Positions 1 to 9,135 are shown, numbered from the stretch's first letter. The stretch is 48,552 bases of DNA from Candidatus Ruminococcus avistercoris (GCA_019120315.1 DWVJ01000033.1:1-48552); one strand, 5' to 3'. The notes: generated by a model not told the origin, from the sequence alone. Program-made: numbers and translations.

Positions 1-390
1 CAGAGCATAGTTTCCTCTGCCATCGAAAGCATTCGGATTTACACCACGGAAGTCACGTACACGCGGCAGAGCCAGGTTGATCAGGCGGTCTGCGAACTCG
101 TACATTTTCTCGCCGCGAAGTGTAACTTTGCAGCCAATCGGCATGCCCTCACGGATTTTGAAGTTTGCCACGGAGTTTTTCGCTCTGGTCAGAACTGCTT
201 TCTGTCCAGTGATCGCTTCCATATCGCTTACAGCTGCGTCCAGAAGCTTAGCGTTCTCCTTTGCTTCACCAACACCCATATTTACTACGATTTTGGAGAG
301 CTTCGGCACTTCCATAACGTTTTTATATTCGAATTTCTTCATCATTGCGTCAACGATCTGCTCGTTGTAAAGATCTTTTAATCTACTCAC
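1..390 (-). CDS. rplE: 50S ribosomal protein L5, 3' end cut by window
   Basis: The reading frame starts at a GTG at 390 behind an AGGAGG ribosome binding site and runs off the left edge, so only about the first 130 residues are present. The N-terminus ([19 protein letters not shown], then [14 protein letters not shown]) is the L5 opening that packs against 5S rRNA and the central protuberance of the large subunit. It follows rplX by 20 bp on the same strand, the usual spc-operon order. The GTG start is inferred from the ribosome binding site; no in-frame ATG lies closer. Confidence 0.95.
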   Translation of the reverse strand, partial: MSRLKDLYNEQIVDAMMKKFEYKNVMEVPKLSKIVVNMGVGEAKENAKLLDAAVSDMEAITGQKAVLTRAKNSVANFKIREGMPIGCKVTLRGEKMYEFADRLINLALPRVRDFRGVNPNAFDGRGNYAL

Positions 391-410
391 GGTTTGGCCT
401 CCTCTCTTCC

Positions 411-719
411 TTAATCAATCACTTCTCCGGTGGATTTCGCAACACGTACTTTCTTGTCTCCGTCCATCTTGTAACCGATTCTGGTAGCTTTACCTTTGTG
501 CAAGTACATAACGTTGGAAATGTCAATAGGAGCTTCTTTATTTACGATACCACCCTGCTGATTGGACATGGATGGCTTCTCATGCTTGGTAATCATGTTG
601 ATGCCTTCTACAACCACACGATTGTTCTTTGCATCAACGGAAAGTACTTTACCTTCCTTGTCTTTATCTTTTCCGGCAATTACTTTAACAGTATCACCTT
701 TCTTAATTTTCACTGACAT
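411..719 (-). CDS. rplX: 50S ribosomal protein L24
   Basis: L24 is an assembly-initiating protein of the large subunit that binds the 5' region of 23S rRNA. The 102-residue product opens with [20 protein letters not shown], the KOW motif typical of the family, and has the [12 protein letters not shown] segment that follows it in L24. Length is normal. It sits 9 bp after rplN and 20 bp before rplE, so it is read as part of one ribosomal transcript. Confidence 0.97.
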   Translation of the reverse strand: MSVKIKKGDTVKVIAGKDKDKEGKVLSVDAKNNRVVVEGINMITKHEKPSMSNQQGGIVNKEAPIDISNVMYLHKGKATRIGYKMDGDKKVRVAKSTGEVID

Positions 720-728
720 GGCTACCTC

Positions 729-1097
729 CTATAATACTTCTGGAGCTAAGGAAACAATCTTCATGAACTGTTTCTCACGAAGCTCTCTGGCTACTGGTCC
801 GAAAATACGGGTTCCTCTCGGAGTTTTGTCATCTTTAATAATAACAGCTGCGTTCTCATCGAACTTGATGTAAGAGCCATCTTTACGGCGAACGCCTTTT
901 ACGCTTCTTACAACAACAGCTTTTACAACATCACCTTTTTTAACAACGCCGCCTGGTGTTGCATCTTTAACGGAAGCAACGATTACATCGCCGATGTTCG
1001 CATATCTTCTTGTAGAACCGCCCATAACACGAATGCATAAGATCTCTTTTGCACCGGTGTTGTCAGCGACTGTCAGTCTACTTTCCTGCTGAATCAT
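729..1097 (-). CDS. rplN: 50S ribosomal protein L14
   Basis: L14 binds 23S rRNA at the subunit interface and is the contact for the silencing factor RsfS. The 122-residue product begins [20 protein letters not shown] and carries [15 protein letters not shown] and the C-terminal [10 protein letters not shown] segment, all L14 signatures, at the family's usual length of 122. It lies 32 bp after rpsQ in the spc-type order. Confidence 0.98.
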   Translation of the reverse strand: MIQQESRLTVADNTGAKEILCIRVMGGSTRRYANIGDVIVASVKDATPGGVVKKGDVVKAVVVRSVKGVRRKDGSYIKFDENAAVIIKDDKTPRGTRIFGPVARELREKQFMKIVSLAPEVL

Positions 1098-1129
1098 GCT
1101 GGTATTCCTCCTTTAGCATTCTGATTATC

Positions 1130-1387
1130 TTATTTCACTCTCTCAACGATTTCCACAAGTCTCCATCTCTTGTCTTTCGACAGCGGTCTTGTTTCCATAA
1201 CTTTTACAGTATCGCCTACACGGCACTCGTTGTTCTCATCATGAGCTTTCAGCTTGTAGGTGCTCTTCATGATCTTTTTGTAAATCGGATGCTTTACGTG
1301 ATCTTCGATTGCAACTACGATTGTTTTATCCATCTTATCGCTGACAACTTTGCCTACGCGGGTTTTTCTAAGATTTCTTTCTTCCAC
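1130..1387 (-). CDS. rpsQ: 30S ribosomal protein S17
   Basis: S17 is a primary 16S rRNA-binding protein with an OB fold. The 85-residue product contains [18 protein letters not shown] and the [14 protein letters not shown] segment found in bacterial S17, ending with [18 protein letters not shown]. Length is normal. It lies 19 bp downstream of rpmC on the same transcript. Confidence 0.97.
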   Translation of the reverse strand: MEERNLRKTRVGKVVSDKMDKTIVVAIEDHVKHPIYKKIMKSTYKLKAHDENNECRVGDTVKVMETRPLSKDKRWRLVEIVERVK

Positions 1388-1406
1388 GATCTTTGCCTCC
1401 TGTCAC

Positions 1407-1616
1407 TTAGTTCGCTGCACTTGCTTTTTCAGCAATAACAGTCTGAATTCTGGCAATATTCTTGCGAACCTCTTTGATTCGGCTTGTATTGTCCAACTGA
1501 TTGGTTGCATTCTGGAATCTCAGATTGAAGAGTTCCTTCTTTGCTGCTACTAATTCTTCATTTAACTCAGCAGCTGATTTCGCTTTTAAATCTTCCACAA
1601 ATTTAGTTGTTTTCAC
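1407..1616 (-). CDS. rpmC: 50S ribosomal protein L29
   Basis: L29 is a small helical protein near the polypeptide exit tunnel and helps form the docking site for trigger factor and SRP. The product (about 69 residues) has the [18 protein letters not shown] segment diagnostic of L29. Two GTG starts are possible: 1625 and 1616. The 1616 start is preferred because an AAGGCGG ribosome binding site lies 8 bases upstream of it but directly abuts the 1625 codon. The chosen start overlaps the rplP stop by 14 bp, suggesting translational coupling. Confidence 0.93.
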   Translation of the reverse strand: MKTTKFVEDLKAKSAAELNEELVAAKKELFNLRFQNATNQLDNTSRIKEVRKNIARIQTVIAEKASAAN

Positions 1617-2043
1617 TGTTATCACCGCCTTCTAAGTCTGCACGAGAAACGATTTTACATTTACATGGTAACTTATGCATAGCAAGACGCAACGCTTCGC
1701 GGGCAACCTCTTCCGGAACCCCGGCGATTTCAAACATTACGCGGCCTGGTTTTACAACTGCTACCCAGTATTCCAGTGTACCTTTACCGGAACCCATACG
1801 TGTTTCTGCTGGTTTCGCTGTTACTGGTTTGTCAGGAAAGATTTTGATCCAAACTTTACCACCACGTTTGATATAACGGGTCATGGCGATACGGGCTGCC
1901 TCGATCTGATTGGATTTGATCCAGCAGGGCTCTGTTGCCACGATACCGTATTCACCATAGCTGATTTTATTTCCTCTTAATGCTTTTCCTTTCATGGATC
2001 CGCGGAATTGTTTACGACGTTTCACTCTTTTCGGCATTAACAT
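1603..2043 (-). CDS. rplP: 50S ribosomal protein L16
   Basis: L16 organises the A-site side of the peptidyl transferase centre and contacts tRNA. The 146-residue product starts [15 protein letters not shown], contains the [15 protein letters not shown] and [18 protein letters not shown] segments of L16, and is slightly long at the acidic C-terminus. Its ATG lies 2 bp after the rpsC stop, and its 3' end overlaps the chosen rpmC start. Confidence 0.98.
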   Translation of the reverse strand: MLMPKRVKRRKQFRGSMKGKALRGNKISYGEYGIVATEPCWIKSNQIEAARIAMTRYIKRGGKVWIKIFPDKPVTAKPAETRMGSGKGTLEYWVAVVKPGRVMFEIAGVPEEVAREALRLAMHKLPCKCKIVSRADLEGGDNSENN

Positions 2044-2045
2044 AA

Positions 2046-2705
2046 TTATTTATCGCTCCCTTCCTTAGCTCCTTTGGTTGGAAGTACTTCGCCATTGTAG
2101 ATCCACGCTTTTACTCCAACTTTTCCGTATGTGGTATCTGCTTCGGCGAAACCATAATCGATATCTGCTCTTAAAGTCTGCAGCGGAATATTTCCTTCGC
2201 TGTAGAACTCTGTACGAGCCATATCTGCTCCACCAAGACGTCCTGAAACTGATGTTTTGATTCCCTTTGCTCCTGCTTTCATGGTTCTGGACATGGTTGA
2301 TTTCATTGCACGTCTGAATGAAATACGGTTCTCCAGCTGCAGCGCGATGTTCTCAGCAACCAGCTGTGCATCTCTGTCCGGTCTTTTTACTTCTTTGATG
2401 TCCACAATCAGTTTTTTGCCGGTAACCATTTTCTGAAGCTGCGCTTTTACTTTTTCGATTTCAGAGCCGCCCTTACCGATTACGATACCGGGTTTTGCGG
2501 TATAGATGATGATCTTTACAACATCGGAAGCTCTTTCGATCTCAATTCTGGATACGCCTGCGGTGTAAAGTTTTTTCTTCAGAAAATTTCTGATTTTATA
2601 ATCTTCTACCAGGTAATCTGCAAAATTGCCTTCCGCATACCATCTGGAATCCCAGTCTTTGATCACTCCGACTCTAAGTCCATGCGGGTTAACTTTCTGT
2701 CCCAT
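2046..2705 (-). CDS. rpsC: 30S ribosomal protein S3
   Basis: S3 lines the mRNA entry tunnel of the small subunit and takes part in mRNA unwinding. The 219-residue product begins [18 protein letters not shown], has the KH-type GXXG loop in [16 protein letters not shown], and the C-terminal domain [17 protein letters not shown]. Length fits the 210-230 residue family range. It lies 11 bp after rplV. Confidence 0.98.
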   Translation of the reverse strand: MGQKVNPHGLRVGVIKDWDSRWYAEGNFADYLVEDYKIRNFLKKKLYTAGVSRIEIERASDVVKIIIYTAKPGIVIGKGGSEIEKVKAQLQKMVTGKKLIVDIKEVKRPDRDAQLVAENIALQLENRISFRRAMKSTMSRTMKAGAKGIKTSVSGRLGGADMARTEFYSEGNIPLQTLRADIDYGFAEADTTYGKVGVKAWIYNGEVLPTKGAKEGSDK

Positions 2706-2716
2706 GATTGTCCTCC

Positions 2717-3103
2717 TTATCTTTCATCCAACACGATAGAGATATGACTTGTTCTCTTTTCAATTCTGTATGCTCTACCCTGTGCTCTCGGTCTGATTCT
2801 CTTCATTGTGGGCGCTTTGTTTGCGTAGCACTCTGCAATGTAAAGATTGTCAGCGCTCATGCCGTTGTTGTTCTCTGCATTTGCGATAGCGGATTCCAGT
2901 AATTTTTTGATCACGCTGGAAGCATATCTTGGATTGTATGTTAAGATACCAAGTGCTGTTTTTACATCTTTGCCGCGGATGACGTCCAGTACATAGCATG
3001 CTTTCTGAACGGACATTCTGGCGTATGATAACTTGGCAGACGGTCTTGTGTCTTTATTTGCATTTCTTGCTCTTTTAATCTGACTTCTGTGTCCCTTAGC
3101 CAC
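2717..3103 (-). CDS. rplV: 50S ribosomal protein L22
   Basis: L22 extends a beta-hairpin into the peptide exit tunnel, where macrolide-resistance changes can arise. The 128-residue product has the [17 protein letters not shown] helix and the hairpin followed by [17 protein letters not shown], the tunnel-lining signature. Length is typical. Order rpsS-rplV-rpsC is conserved. Confidence 0.97.
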   Translation of the reverse strand: MAKGHRSQIKRARNANKDTRPSAKLSYARMSVQKACYVLDVIRGKDVKTALGILTYNPRYASSVIKKLLESAIANAENNNGMSADNLYIAECYANKAPTMKRIRPRAQGRAYRIEKRTSHISIVLDER

Positions 3104-3132
3104 GAGAAAAGCCTCCTTTCATTTCAAACCGA

Positions 3133-3414
3133 TTAACGAACTCCTGATTTCTTTTCGTCCTTGCCATGTCCTCTGTAAGTTCTGGTTGCTACGAACTCAC
3201 CCAGTTTATGGCCTACCATATCCTCTGTGATATAAACCGGTACGTGTTTTCTTCCGTCATGGACAGCGATTGTATGGCCGACAAACTGCGGAAAGATTGT
3301 AGAACGACGTGACCAGGTCTTGATAACTGTTTTATTGCCGGATGCATTTAAAGCTTCCACTGCTTTTAATAAGCTTTTATCTGCAAAAGGTCCTTTTTTC
3401 AGTGAACGAGCCAT
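3133..3414 (-). CDS. rpsS: 30S ribosomal protein S19
   Basis: S19 sits in the 30S head and pairs with S13 near the A-site tRNA. The 93-residue product opens [20 protein letters not shown] and contains [19 protein letters not shown] and the C-terminal [12 protein letters not shown] segment, at the usual length of 92-93. It follows rplB by 13 bp. Confidence 0.98.
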   Translation of the reverse strand: MARSLKKGPFADKSLLKAVEALNASGNKTVIKTWSRRSTIFPQFVGHTIAVHDGRKHVPVYITEDMVGHKLGEFVATRTYRGHGKDEKKSGVR

Positions 3415-3427
3415 TCGTCATACCTCC

Positions 3428-4273
3428 TTATTTTGCTAATGTTTTACCATCTCTTCTTCTTACAATATATTTGTTTGACTGTTTATGTTTCTTTCTTGTC
3501 TTCAGGCCAAGAGCAGGTTTGCCCCAGGGAGTACTCGGACCCGGACGGCCGATACCGGTCTTGCCTTCACCACCGCCGTGCGGATGGTCGTTGGGGTTCA
3601 TAACGGAACCGCGGACAGTCGGGCGGATACCCATGTGACGTTTCCGTCCTGCTTTACCGATGTTAATCAGGTTATGCTCGCCGTTTCCTACCACACCGAT
3701 GGAAGCTCTGCAGACAATGGGAACCATTCTCATCTCGCCTGATGGTAATCTTAAGGTGGCATACTTTCCTTCTTTTGCCATTAACTGAGCGCCGTTTCCA
3801 GCGGAACGAACCATCTGTCCGCCCTTGCCGGGGTGCAGCTCGATATTGTGAATCATGGTACCAACCGGGATATCAGACAGTGGCAGACAGTTGCCTGGTC
3901 TTACTTCCGCATTGGGTCCATTCATAATTTTCATTCCTACCTGAAGTCCTTCCGGAGCCAGGATATATGCTTTCTCGCCGTCTGCGTAGCAGATCAGGGC
4001 GATATTTGCCGTTCTGTTGGGATCGTACTCGATACTAACTACTTTTGCCGGGATATCATCTTTTCTTCTCTTGAAATCGATGATTCTGTATTTTCTTCTG
4101 CTTCCGCCTCCGCGGTGTCTAACCGTAATTTTACCCTGATTATTACGTCCTGCGTTTTTCTTCAGAGATACGACCAGAGATTTTTCCGGTGTGGTCTTTG
4201 TGATCTCGGAAAAATCAGAACCGGTCATATGCCTTCTGGAAGGTGTATATGGGGTATATGTTTTAATGCCCAT
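3428..4273 (-). CDS. rplB: 50S ribosomal protein L2
   Basis: L2 is required for subunit association and peptidyl transferase activity. The product is 281 residues from [18 protein letters not shown]. It contains the conserved [20 protein letters not shown] loop with the histidines near the catalytic centre and a basic C-terminus. An in-frame upstream start at 4309 would add 12 residues not found in the family; the start at 4273 has an AAAGGAGA ribosome binding site 7-8 bases away and is preferred. The 127-bp gap before it is unusually long for this operon. Confidence 0.97.
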   Translation of the reverse strand: MGIKTYTPYTPSRRHMTGSDFSEITKTTPEKSLVVSLKKNAGRNNQGKITVRHRGGGSRRKYRIIDFKRRKDDIPAKVVSIEYDPNRTANIALICYADGEKAYILAPEGLQVGMKIMNGPNAEVRPGNCLPLSDIPVGTMIHNIELHPGKGGQMVRSAGNGAQLMAKEGKYATLRLPSGEMRMVPIVCRASIGVVGNGEHNLINIGKAGRKRHMGIRPTVRGSVMNPNDHPHGGGEGKTGIGRPGPSTPWGKPALGLKTRKKHKQSNKYIVRRRDGKTLAK

Positions 4274-4400
4274 TGTCGTTTCTCCTTTCTCATGCCACCC
4301 GCCGTACATCGCACCCGGGTGTTTCCTGTCTGTTCTCGCACTTTACAGGCGTGCAGCGCTGTCAGGGAGTTTCCCCCCGGCCGCGCTTCACGGGAACTTC

Positions 4401-4700
4401 TTACAGTCCCTCAAAGATTTCGATATCTTTGCTGTTCTCTGTCAGAGTCACAATCGCTTTTTTGGTCTTGGCAGTTCTTCCCACTTTCATGCCGCGGCGT
4501 TTTTTCTTGCCGTCCATGTTCATGGTGTTGACTTTTGCAACCTCTGTTCCTTCGAACATTTTTTCAACTGCTTCTTTGATCATGGCCTTGTTTGCTTCCG
4601 GATGAACCAGAAATGTGTATTTCTTTTCAGCCATGTTATTCATGCTTTTTTCTGTAATAACCGGTTTAAGGATTACATCGTAATACTGAATATTAGCCAT
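4401..4700 (-). CDS. rplW: 50S ribosomal protein L23
   Basis: L23 forms part of the exit-tunnel rim and is the main docking point for trigger factor and SRP. The 99-residue product has [21 protein letters not shown] at the N-terminus and the [19 protein letters not shown] loop near the C-terminus. Its start overlaps the rplD stop by one base, so the two are probably translationally coupled. Confidence 0.97.
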   Translation of the reverse strand: MANIQYYDVILKPVITEKSMNNMAEKKYTFLVHPEANKAMIKEAVEKMFEGTEVAKVNTMNMDGKKKRRGMKVGRTAKTKKAIVTLTENSKDIEIFEGL

Positions 4701-5320
4701 TATGCGTACACCTCCTCGATGGATGCAACTGCAGCTTTCGTGGTGATCACTGTGTTGTATTTCAGGATGTCGTAAACGTTGATGGAGCTCACCGGCGCCG
4801 TCTCAACGTTGGGAATATTTCTCGCAGACAGAACCACGTTCTCGCTGCCTTCTCCCAGAACAACCAGCGCCTTATTCACTTTCAGGTTGTCCAGAACTTT
4901 CTTCATATCTTTTGTCTTGATCACATCCAGCTTCAGTTCGTCCAGAACGATGAATTTGTTTTCCTGAACTCTGGATGTGAGGGCTGACTTCAGAGCCAGT
5001 CTCTTTTCTTTCTTATTCATCTTGAATGAGTAATCGCGGGGTGTGGGAGCAAATACAACTCCGCCGCCTGTCCACTGGGGCGCTCTCGTTGAACCCTGTC
5101 TTGCATGACCGGTTCCTTTCTGTCTCCACGGTTTTCTTCCGCCACCGCTTACTTCAGAGCGGGTTTTTGCTTTCTGCGTACCCTGACGCATATTTGCCAG
5201 ACGGTTTACAACAGCCAGATGCACCAGATGCTCATTTACTTCAACACCGAACACTGCATCGTTCAGTTCCATTGTACCGACTTCGTTGCCTTCCATATTA
5301 TAAACAGCTACGTTTGCCAT
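4700..5320 (-). CDS. rplD: 50S ribosomal protein L4
   Basis: L4 extends a long loop into the exit tunnel and, in gammaproteobacteria, represses its own S10 operon. Whether it does so here is unknown. The 206-residue product carries the loop signature [19 protein letters not shown] followed by [20 protein letters not shown]. Length is normal. It lies 29 bp after rplC and overlaps rplW by one base. Confidence 0.97.
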   Translation of the reverse strand: MANVAVYNMEGNEVGTMELNDAVFGVEVNEHLVHLAVVNRLANMRQGTQKAKTRSEVSGGGRKPWRQKGTGHARQGSTRAPQWTGGGVVFAPTPRDYSFKMNKKEKRLALKSALTSRVQENKFIVLDELKLDVIKTKDMKKVLDNLKVNKALVVLGEGSENVVLSARNIPNVETAPVSSINVYDILKYNTVITTKAAVASIEEVYA

Positions 5321-5349
5321 CGTTATGTTCCTCCTTTCCTGTCAAGAAT

Positions 5350-5985
5350 TTACTGGATTGTCTTAACAGTTTCTTTGATTGTTACTAAGGATTTCTTCGG
5401 TCCCGGTACAGCTCCTTTTACCAGAAGCAGATTGTTCTCCGCATCCACCTGCACGATCTCAAGATTCTGGATCGTTACTTTTTTGTTGCCCATCTGACCA
5501 GGCATCTTTTTGCCTTTGAATACCTTGCTGGGATCAGATGCCGCACCGTTGGAACCTGCATGACGATGATATTTGGAACCGTGAGCCATAGGTCCTCTGG
5601 ACTGTCCATGTCTCTTGATGGCGCCCTGGAAACCTTTACCCTTTGAGATTGCAGTGGCGTCGATCTTGTCGCCTGCCTCAAAGATATCGGCTTTGATTTC
5701 CTGTCCTAATTCATAACTTTCCGCATCTTCCAGTTTGAATTCTTTCAGATATCTTTTGCAGGAAACGCCTGCTTTTTCAAACTGTCCTTTCATAGGTTTG
5801 TTCACAAGCTTTTCTCTCTTGTCAACGAAACCAACCTGCACTGCACTGTAGCCGTCGTTTTCCACCGTTTTTACCTGTGTTACCACACAGGGACCAGCCT
5901 GCAATACAGTTACGGGAGTCAATACTCCGTCTTCATTGAAGATCTGTGTCATTCCGACTTTTGTTGCTAAAATCGCTTTCTTCAT
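5350..5985 (-). CDS. rplC: 50S ribosomal protein L3
   Basis: L3 initiates 50S assembly and reaches the peptidyl transferase centre. The 211-residue product begins [20 protein letters not shown] and has the central extension [21 protein letters not shown] with the conserved HR(H)AGSNG region. It is preceded by an AGGAGG ribosome binding site and, unusually, by a 131-bp gap from rpsJ (5986-6116) in which I see no gene and no convincing promoter. Confidence 0.97.
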   Translation of the reverse strand: MKKAILATKVGMTQIFNEDGVLTPVTVLQAGPCVVTQVKTVENDGYSAVQVGFVDKREKLVNKPMKGQFEKAGVSCKRYLKEFKLEDAESYELGQEIKADIFEAGDKIDATAISKGKGFQGAIKRHGQSRGPMAHGSKYHRHAGSNGAASDPSKVFKGKKMPGQMGNKKVTIQNLEIVQVDAENNLLLVKGAVPGPKKSLVTIKETVKTIQ

Positions 5986-6116
5986 TTTTTACCTCCTGCT
6001 TAATCTACAGCGGATTACACTGTGTTGTGCAATCATCCTAGACAGAAAGTCAATATAAGTGGAACCTGAAATGTTGCTTCTATATTAACCTTGTAGGATA
6101 ATTAACCAAAATCACA

Positions 6117-6437
6117 TTATTTTTTGTTTTTCATCTTGATATCAATGTAAACACCGGCCGGCATTTCCAGTCTGGACAGCGCATCCACTGTTTTCTGGGT
6201 AGGTGTGATGATATCGATCAGTCTTTTGTGGGTTCTCTGCTCAAACTGCTCTCTGGAGTCTTTGTATTTGTGAACCGCTCTTAAGATAGTTACCACTTCT
6301 TTCTTAGTGGGAAGGGGTACCGGTCCGCTCACTACTGCTCCGTTCTTTTTTACAGTTTCGATAATTTTGCTTGCAGATGCATCCACCAGCTGATGATCAT
6401 AAGCCTTCAATGTGATTCTCATTACTTGACTTGCCAT
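6117..6437 (-). CDS. rpsJ: 30S ribosomal protein S10 (also NusE)
   Basis: S10 is a 30S head protein that also joins NusB in transcription antitermination. The 106-residue product has the [19 protein letters not shown] start and the [16 protein letters not shown] loop, then [19 protein letters not shown]-like core (here [18 protein letters not shown]). It is the first gene of the operon. An AAAAGGAGGCGAC ribosome binding site precedes the ATG. The gene sits behind a structured leader of about 210 bases. Confidence 0.97.
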   Translation of the reverse strand: MASQVMRITLKAYDHQLVDASASKIIETVKKNGAVVSGPVPLPTKKEVVTILRAVHKYKDSREQFEQRTHKRLIDIITPTQKTVDALSRLEMPAGVYIDIKMKNKK

Positions 6438-6472
6438 AAAAAAAGTCGCCTCCTTTTCGCACTTTACGAGTA

Positions 6473-6646
6473 CGACAAGCGGTGACTGTACACTTTACCG
6501 GGTGTGTCTTCCACGCCGGATGTCCATTTGTCAATGGGTTTCCTGATTGTACAGTGACTTGTCGCCAGTTTTCTTAACTTGACATTCGCTCCACGGAAAA
6601 CCTGCCTCGCGGGCAGCAACCTCGCGCTTCATCGCTATCAATGTCA
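6473..6646 (-). promoter_or_regulatory. structured 5' leader of the S10 operon
   Basis: Between the promoter and rpsJ the minus-strand RNA can fold into two domains. The first is closed by TGACATT/AATGTCA (6640-6646 with 6580-6586) and contains a CTGCC/GGCAG hairpin. The second is closed by a long stem pairing 6473-6492 with 6549-6565 with a three-base bulge, and encloses two small hairpins, one of them at 6524-6537. The arrangement looks like an autoregulatory ribosomal-protein leader, but I cannot match it to a named class. Confidence 0.55.
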
Positions 6647-6657
6647 CAACACGAGTT

Positions 6658-6686
6658 ATTATATACGAAACCCCCTGCAAATGCAA
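6658..6686 (-). promoter_or_regulatory. probable sigma-A promoter of the S10 operon
   Basis: On the minus strand TTGCAT (6681-6686) and a perfect TATAAT (6658-6663) are 17 bases apart. The -35 lies inside the terminator-like hairpin that ends the neighbouring gene. Transcription would start near 6651, giving a leader of about 210 bases. Confidence 0.7.
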
Positions 6687-6696
6687 GGGGTTTTTT
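6671..6696. terminator. terminator hairpin between 6721 gene and S10 operon
   Basis: CCCCCTGCA and TGCAAGGGG form a 9-pair stem. The plus-strand side is followed by six T and the minus-strand side by only TTT, so it is stronger in the plus direction but is placed to end the minus-strand gene at 6721. Confidence 0.6.
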
Positions 6697-6720
6697 CATT
6701 TTTATTGAATTTTCCGCTGT

Positions 6721-7911
6721 TTACAGCAGATCTGAGTAATCCAGGAGGGTAACGCCCGTCTTTTCGTCTTTTACGACTCGGGGATTCTCTCCCTTTTCCC
6801 TGGCTTTCGCCAGCAGTTCGTCCGCCGTGTACAGCGGCATTGCCAGCTTCCGCTCGTCCGTCTGAACCTCTTCCTCTACTTCCTGCTCCGGTACATAGGG
6901 TTCAGCCGCCGGTATTTTTTCTTCTGTCATCTCTTCTGCCGTCTCCATGGTTTCCTCTTCGGAAACAGGCTCTTCCAAAAGCGCCGCTTCCTCTATAACC
7001 GTTTCCTCCACAGCCGACTCTTCCTCCGGCACGGTCTCCTGTTCCAAAACGATCTCTTCCTGCGCCCCATCATTGATTTCCTGCATCCGCTCTTCCTCCG
7101 AACGGATATCCTCTTCCAGGCTTAAAATCGCGGCATCCTCCTCGCCGTCTGCTGTCACTGTCCCGTCTGTTTCCTCCGCCTGACGGAGAACTTCTTCCTC
7201 CGACAGATACTCCGGCTCCTGGCGAAGTTTCCGGTCGATCTCATCCAGTTCGCCGTCTTCTTCCGGCTGTCTGATCTCTTCCGGCTGACTTTCCTCCGCC
7301 ACCACACTGGACACCACCGATGCGATCTCGCTGCTGGCCTCTTCCATGATCTGTGACGGCGTATCCACAGGAAGCGTCTGTCTCGCCTCATCGGCCGGCT
7401 CAGGATTCTCTTCTTCCTCTTCTTCCTCTTCGTCATCCCGGTCAGGACGCCAAAGTTCAGCCAGAATAAAGAGAATAATCACAAACACCACTGCCAGCCC
7501 GATCACGATCAGGCCTTCCGTGCTCTTCATCGCCATGGGAATATAACCGATAAAGGGTACTGTCAGCACCACTTTGGAAACATCTCCGGTGAAGGTCCTC
7601 GTCACTTCCTCTGCGCCGGCCGTTCTGGTATCCTCCAGCGTGCAGGTCCCGTCTCCGGTATCCAGGTTTTTCACCCGGTAGACATAGGTTTTGCCGCTCT
7701 CCAAGATCAGCACATCGTCTCCCGCTTCCAGATCATCGGCCGCCACGTCCCTTGCGTAGGTCACCGATCCCCTCGGAAGATTCGTATCCATATCCACCTC
7801 GTCGATCATGGCGGTAGTCACGCCTGCCAGCGGCGGAATCAGAAGCGCCGCCGCTATCACGATAGCGCATAACAGAATAATGTTGACAATCCACTTTAAA
7901 AACCTTCCCAT
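6721..7911 (-). CDS. signal-peptidase-I-like membrane protein lacking catalytic residues, with long acidic tail
   Basis: The 396-residue product has a membrane segment at about residues 4-28, an extracytoplasmic domain at 30-130, a second membrane segment at 133-153 and a very acidic cytoplasmic tail of about 240 residues starting with a run of eight Glu. The outer domain follows the archaeal/SipW-type signal peptidase pattern: LPRGSVTYARDV, DLEAGDDVLI, TYVYRVKNL, then VPFIGYIPMAMKSTEG. The Ser-Met-x-Pro nucleophile box is missing (DEVDMDTNLPRG instead) and the His of the HRV motif is Tyr. This resemblance is my reading of the motifs. A conserved-looking C-terminus (ADELLAKAREKG, LLDYSDLL) ends the tail. 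The start at 7911 is set by AAGGAG and by a promoter that would overlap the longer start at 7980. Function unknown. Confidence 0.8.
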   Translation of the reverse strand: MGRFLKWIVNIILLCAIVIAAALLIPPLAGVTTAMIDEVDMDTNLPRGSVTYARDVAADDLEAGDDVLILESGKTYVYRVKNLDTGDGTCTLEDTRTAGAEEVTRTFTGDVSKVVLTVPFIGYIPMAMKSTEGLIVIGLAVVFVIILFILAELWRPDRDDEEEEEEEENPEPADEARQTLPVDTPSQIMEEASSEIASVVSSVVAEESQPEEIRQPEEDGELDEIDRKLRQEPEYLSEEEVLRQAEETDGTVTADGEEDAAILSLEEDIRSEEERMQEINDGAQEEIVLEQETVPEEESAVEETVIEEAALLEEPVSEEETMETAEEMTEEKIPAAEPYVPEQEVEEEVQTDERKLAMPLYTADELLAKAREKGENPRVVKDEKTGVTLLDYSDLL

Positions 7912-7951
7912 TATCATTTCTCCTTGCTTTTTTATCATCCTGTCTCGTTTC

Positions 7952-7980
7952 ATTCTACCATCAGAATCGGTTTCTGACAA
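7952..7980 (-). promoter_or_regulatory. sigma-A promoter of the signal-peptidase-like gene
   Basis: TTGTCA (7975-7980) and TAGAAT (7952-7957) on the minus strand are 17 bases apart, with a TGG just before the -10 (extended -10). It lies 41 bases before the chosen start at 7911. Confidence 0.6.
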
Positions 7981-7987
7981 CGTTTTC

Positions 7988-8016
7988 TTGCTTCAAAATA
8001 ATATTTGCCGTATAAT
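7988..8016 (+). promoter_or_regulatory. sigma-A promoter of the GNAT gene
   Basis: TTGCTT (7988-7993), a 17-base spacer and a perfect TATAAT (8011-8016), 21 bases before the ATG of the acetyltransferase. It is back to back with the minus-strand promoter at 7952-7980. Confidence 0.65.
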
Positions 8017-8037
8017 ACATCCATTGGAGGTAACCCG

Positions 8038-8796
8038 ATGAATCGTTCAATAATCAAAACTATAGAAGATCTTTCTCTGAATGCCTGGCCCTCTCATCAA
8101 ATACAGATCTATGACGGATGGCTGCTGCGTTTTTCCTATTTTTATACCCACAGAACCAACAGCGTGGAGCAGATCGGACTCTCCACCATCCCCATCGACG
8201 ACAAGATCGAATACTGCCAGCAGATTTACCGCAAATGGGGCACGCCGGCCATATTTAAGATCAGCCCGATGGTGGACCGGATCTTCGACCGGGAACTGGA
8301 GCGCAGAGACTATGCCATAGAACATACTACCCAGGTAATGGTAATGGATCTGGAGGGGTTTCACAGCAGTGCGCCTCGCCCGGACGGGCTTTTGCTGGAA
8401 CAGTCCATTCCCCGCCGCTGGATCGAAGGGCTGTTTGAGCTGAAAGGAACCACCAACGCCATGCACCGCAAGATCGTCCCTTCCATGTACCGCGCTATTC
8501 CCATGGACACCATCGCCGCTTCCATCTGGCAAAACGGAAAGATCGTCGCCACCGGACTTGGCATCCTGGATCGGGAGTATATCGGTCTGTACGCCATTCA
8601 CGTCCACCCTGAGTTTCGCGGCCGCGGATATGCCTTCGGACTTTGCAGCGCCATTCTGTCTGCAGGCCGCAAAAAGGGCGCGCGAAAATCCTATCTGCAG
8701 GTGGTCGCAGGCAACCGTCCTGCCGAAAACCTGTATCGCAGAATCGGCTTTCAGCCCCTTTACACCTATTGGTTCCGCGTTCTGCCTCTGTTTTGA
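8038..8796 (+). CDS. GNAT family N-acetyltransferase
   Basis: The 252-residue product ends in a GNAT acetyltransferase domain: the acetyl-CoA loop is VHPEFRGRGYAFGL (about residues 188-201) and motif B is NRPAENLYRRIGFQPLY. The N-terminal half is longer than a minimal GNAT and contains YDGWLLRFSYFYTHRTNSVEQIG, seen in a group of two-domain GNAT proteins, so the substrate cannot be given. The ATG at 8038 has GGAGG seven bases upstream; an earlier in-frame start at 8005 would overlap the promoter. It is monocistronic, between a divergent membrane protein gene and a convergent HPr-like gene. Confidence 0.88.
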   Translation: MNRSIIKTIEDLSLNAWPSHQIQIYDGWLLRFSYFYTHRTNSVEQIGLSTIPIDDKIEYCQQIYRKWGTPAIFKISPMVDRIFDRELERRDYAIEHTTQVMVMDLEGFHSSAPRPDGLLLEQSIPRRWIEGLFELKGTTNAMHRKIVPSMYRAIPMDTIAASIWQNGKIVATGLGILDREYIGLYAIHVHPEFRGRGYAFGLCSAILSAGRKKGARKSYLQVVAGNRPAENLYRRIGFQPLYTYWFRVLPLF

Positions 8797-8838
8797 CTTC
8801 CCTTCGAAATTACCGGAAGTCTTTCCCTTTCGGCAAAA

Positions 8839-8877
8839 GGGGGACTGCAGTTTGCTCTGCAGTCCCCCTTCTTTTTC
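8839..8877. terminator. bidirectional intrinsic terminator
   Basis: GGGGGACTGCAG (8839-8850) and CTGCAGTCCCCC (8857-8868) form a perfect 12-pair stem with a six-base loop. The plus side is followed by TTCTTTTT, the minus side by TTTTGCC. It separates the convergent GNAT and HPr-like genes. Confidence 0.9.
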
Positions 8878-9135
8878 TTATTTTCTGCCCGACAGGTATT
8901 TTTCTATGCTTTCAATGGCGGTATCTTCATCCTCGCCGTTGGCATAGACCGTAACACACTCGCCGGTGCCAAGACCCAGGGTCATCATACCCATAATACT
9001 TTTTGCGTTCACTTTGCGTTTTCCGCTTTCAATGTGAATCTCGCTCTCAAACTGGCTTGCAACCTGCACCAGCAGTGCGACCGGGCGGGCTTCCAGACCG
9101 TTTGCCAGCTGAATCGTAATCGGTTTCTTAATCAT
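8878..9135 (-). CDS. crh: HPr-like protein of the Crh type (Glu15, Ser46)
   Basis: The 85-residue product is an HPr fold. At the position of the phosphorylated His15 of HPr it has Glu (NGLEARPVALL), so it cannot carry phosphate in the PTS relay. Ser46 in VNAKSIMGMM, the HPr kinase site used for carbon catabolite control with CcpA, is kept. Bacillus Crh is the known precedent and has Gln15; Crh is likewise encoded next to whiA. The start at 9135 has a strong AAGGAGGAG; the longer start at 9180 has none. It lies 4 bp after whiA and is the last gene of the operon. The symbol is by analogy. Confidence 0.85.
   Translation of the reverse strand: MIKKPITIQLANGLEARPVALLVQVASQFESEIHIESGKRKVNAKSIMGMMTLGLGTGECVTVYANGEDEDTAIESIEKYLSGRK

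Noticed and set aside
7155-7436. Arg/Lys-rich 93-residue ORF on the minus strand
   Set aside because: It is the Glu-rich tail of the membrane protein read in another frame; no start signal.
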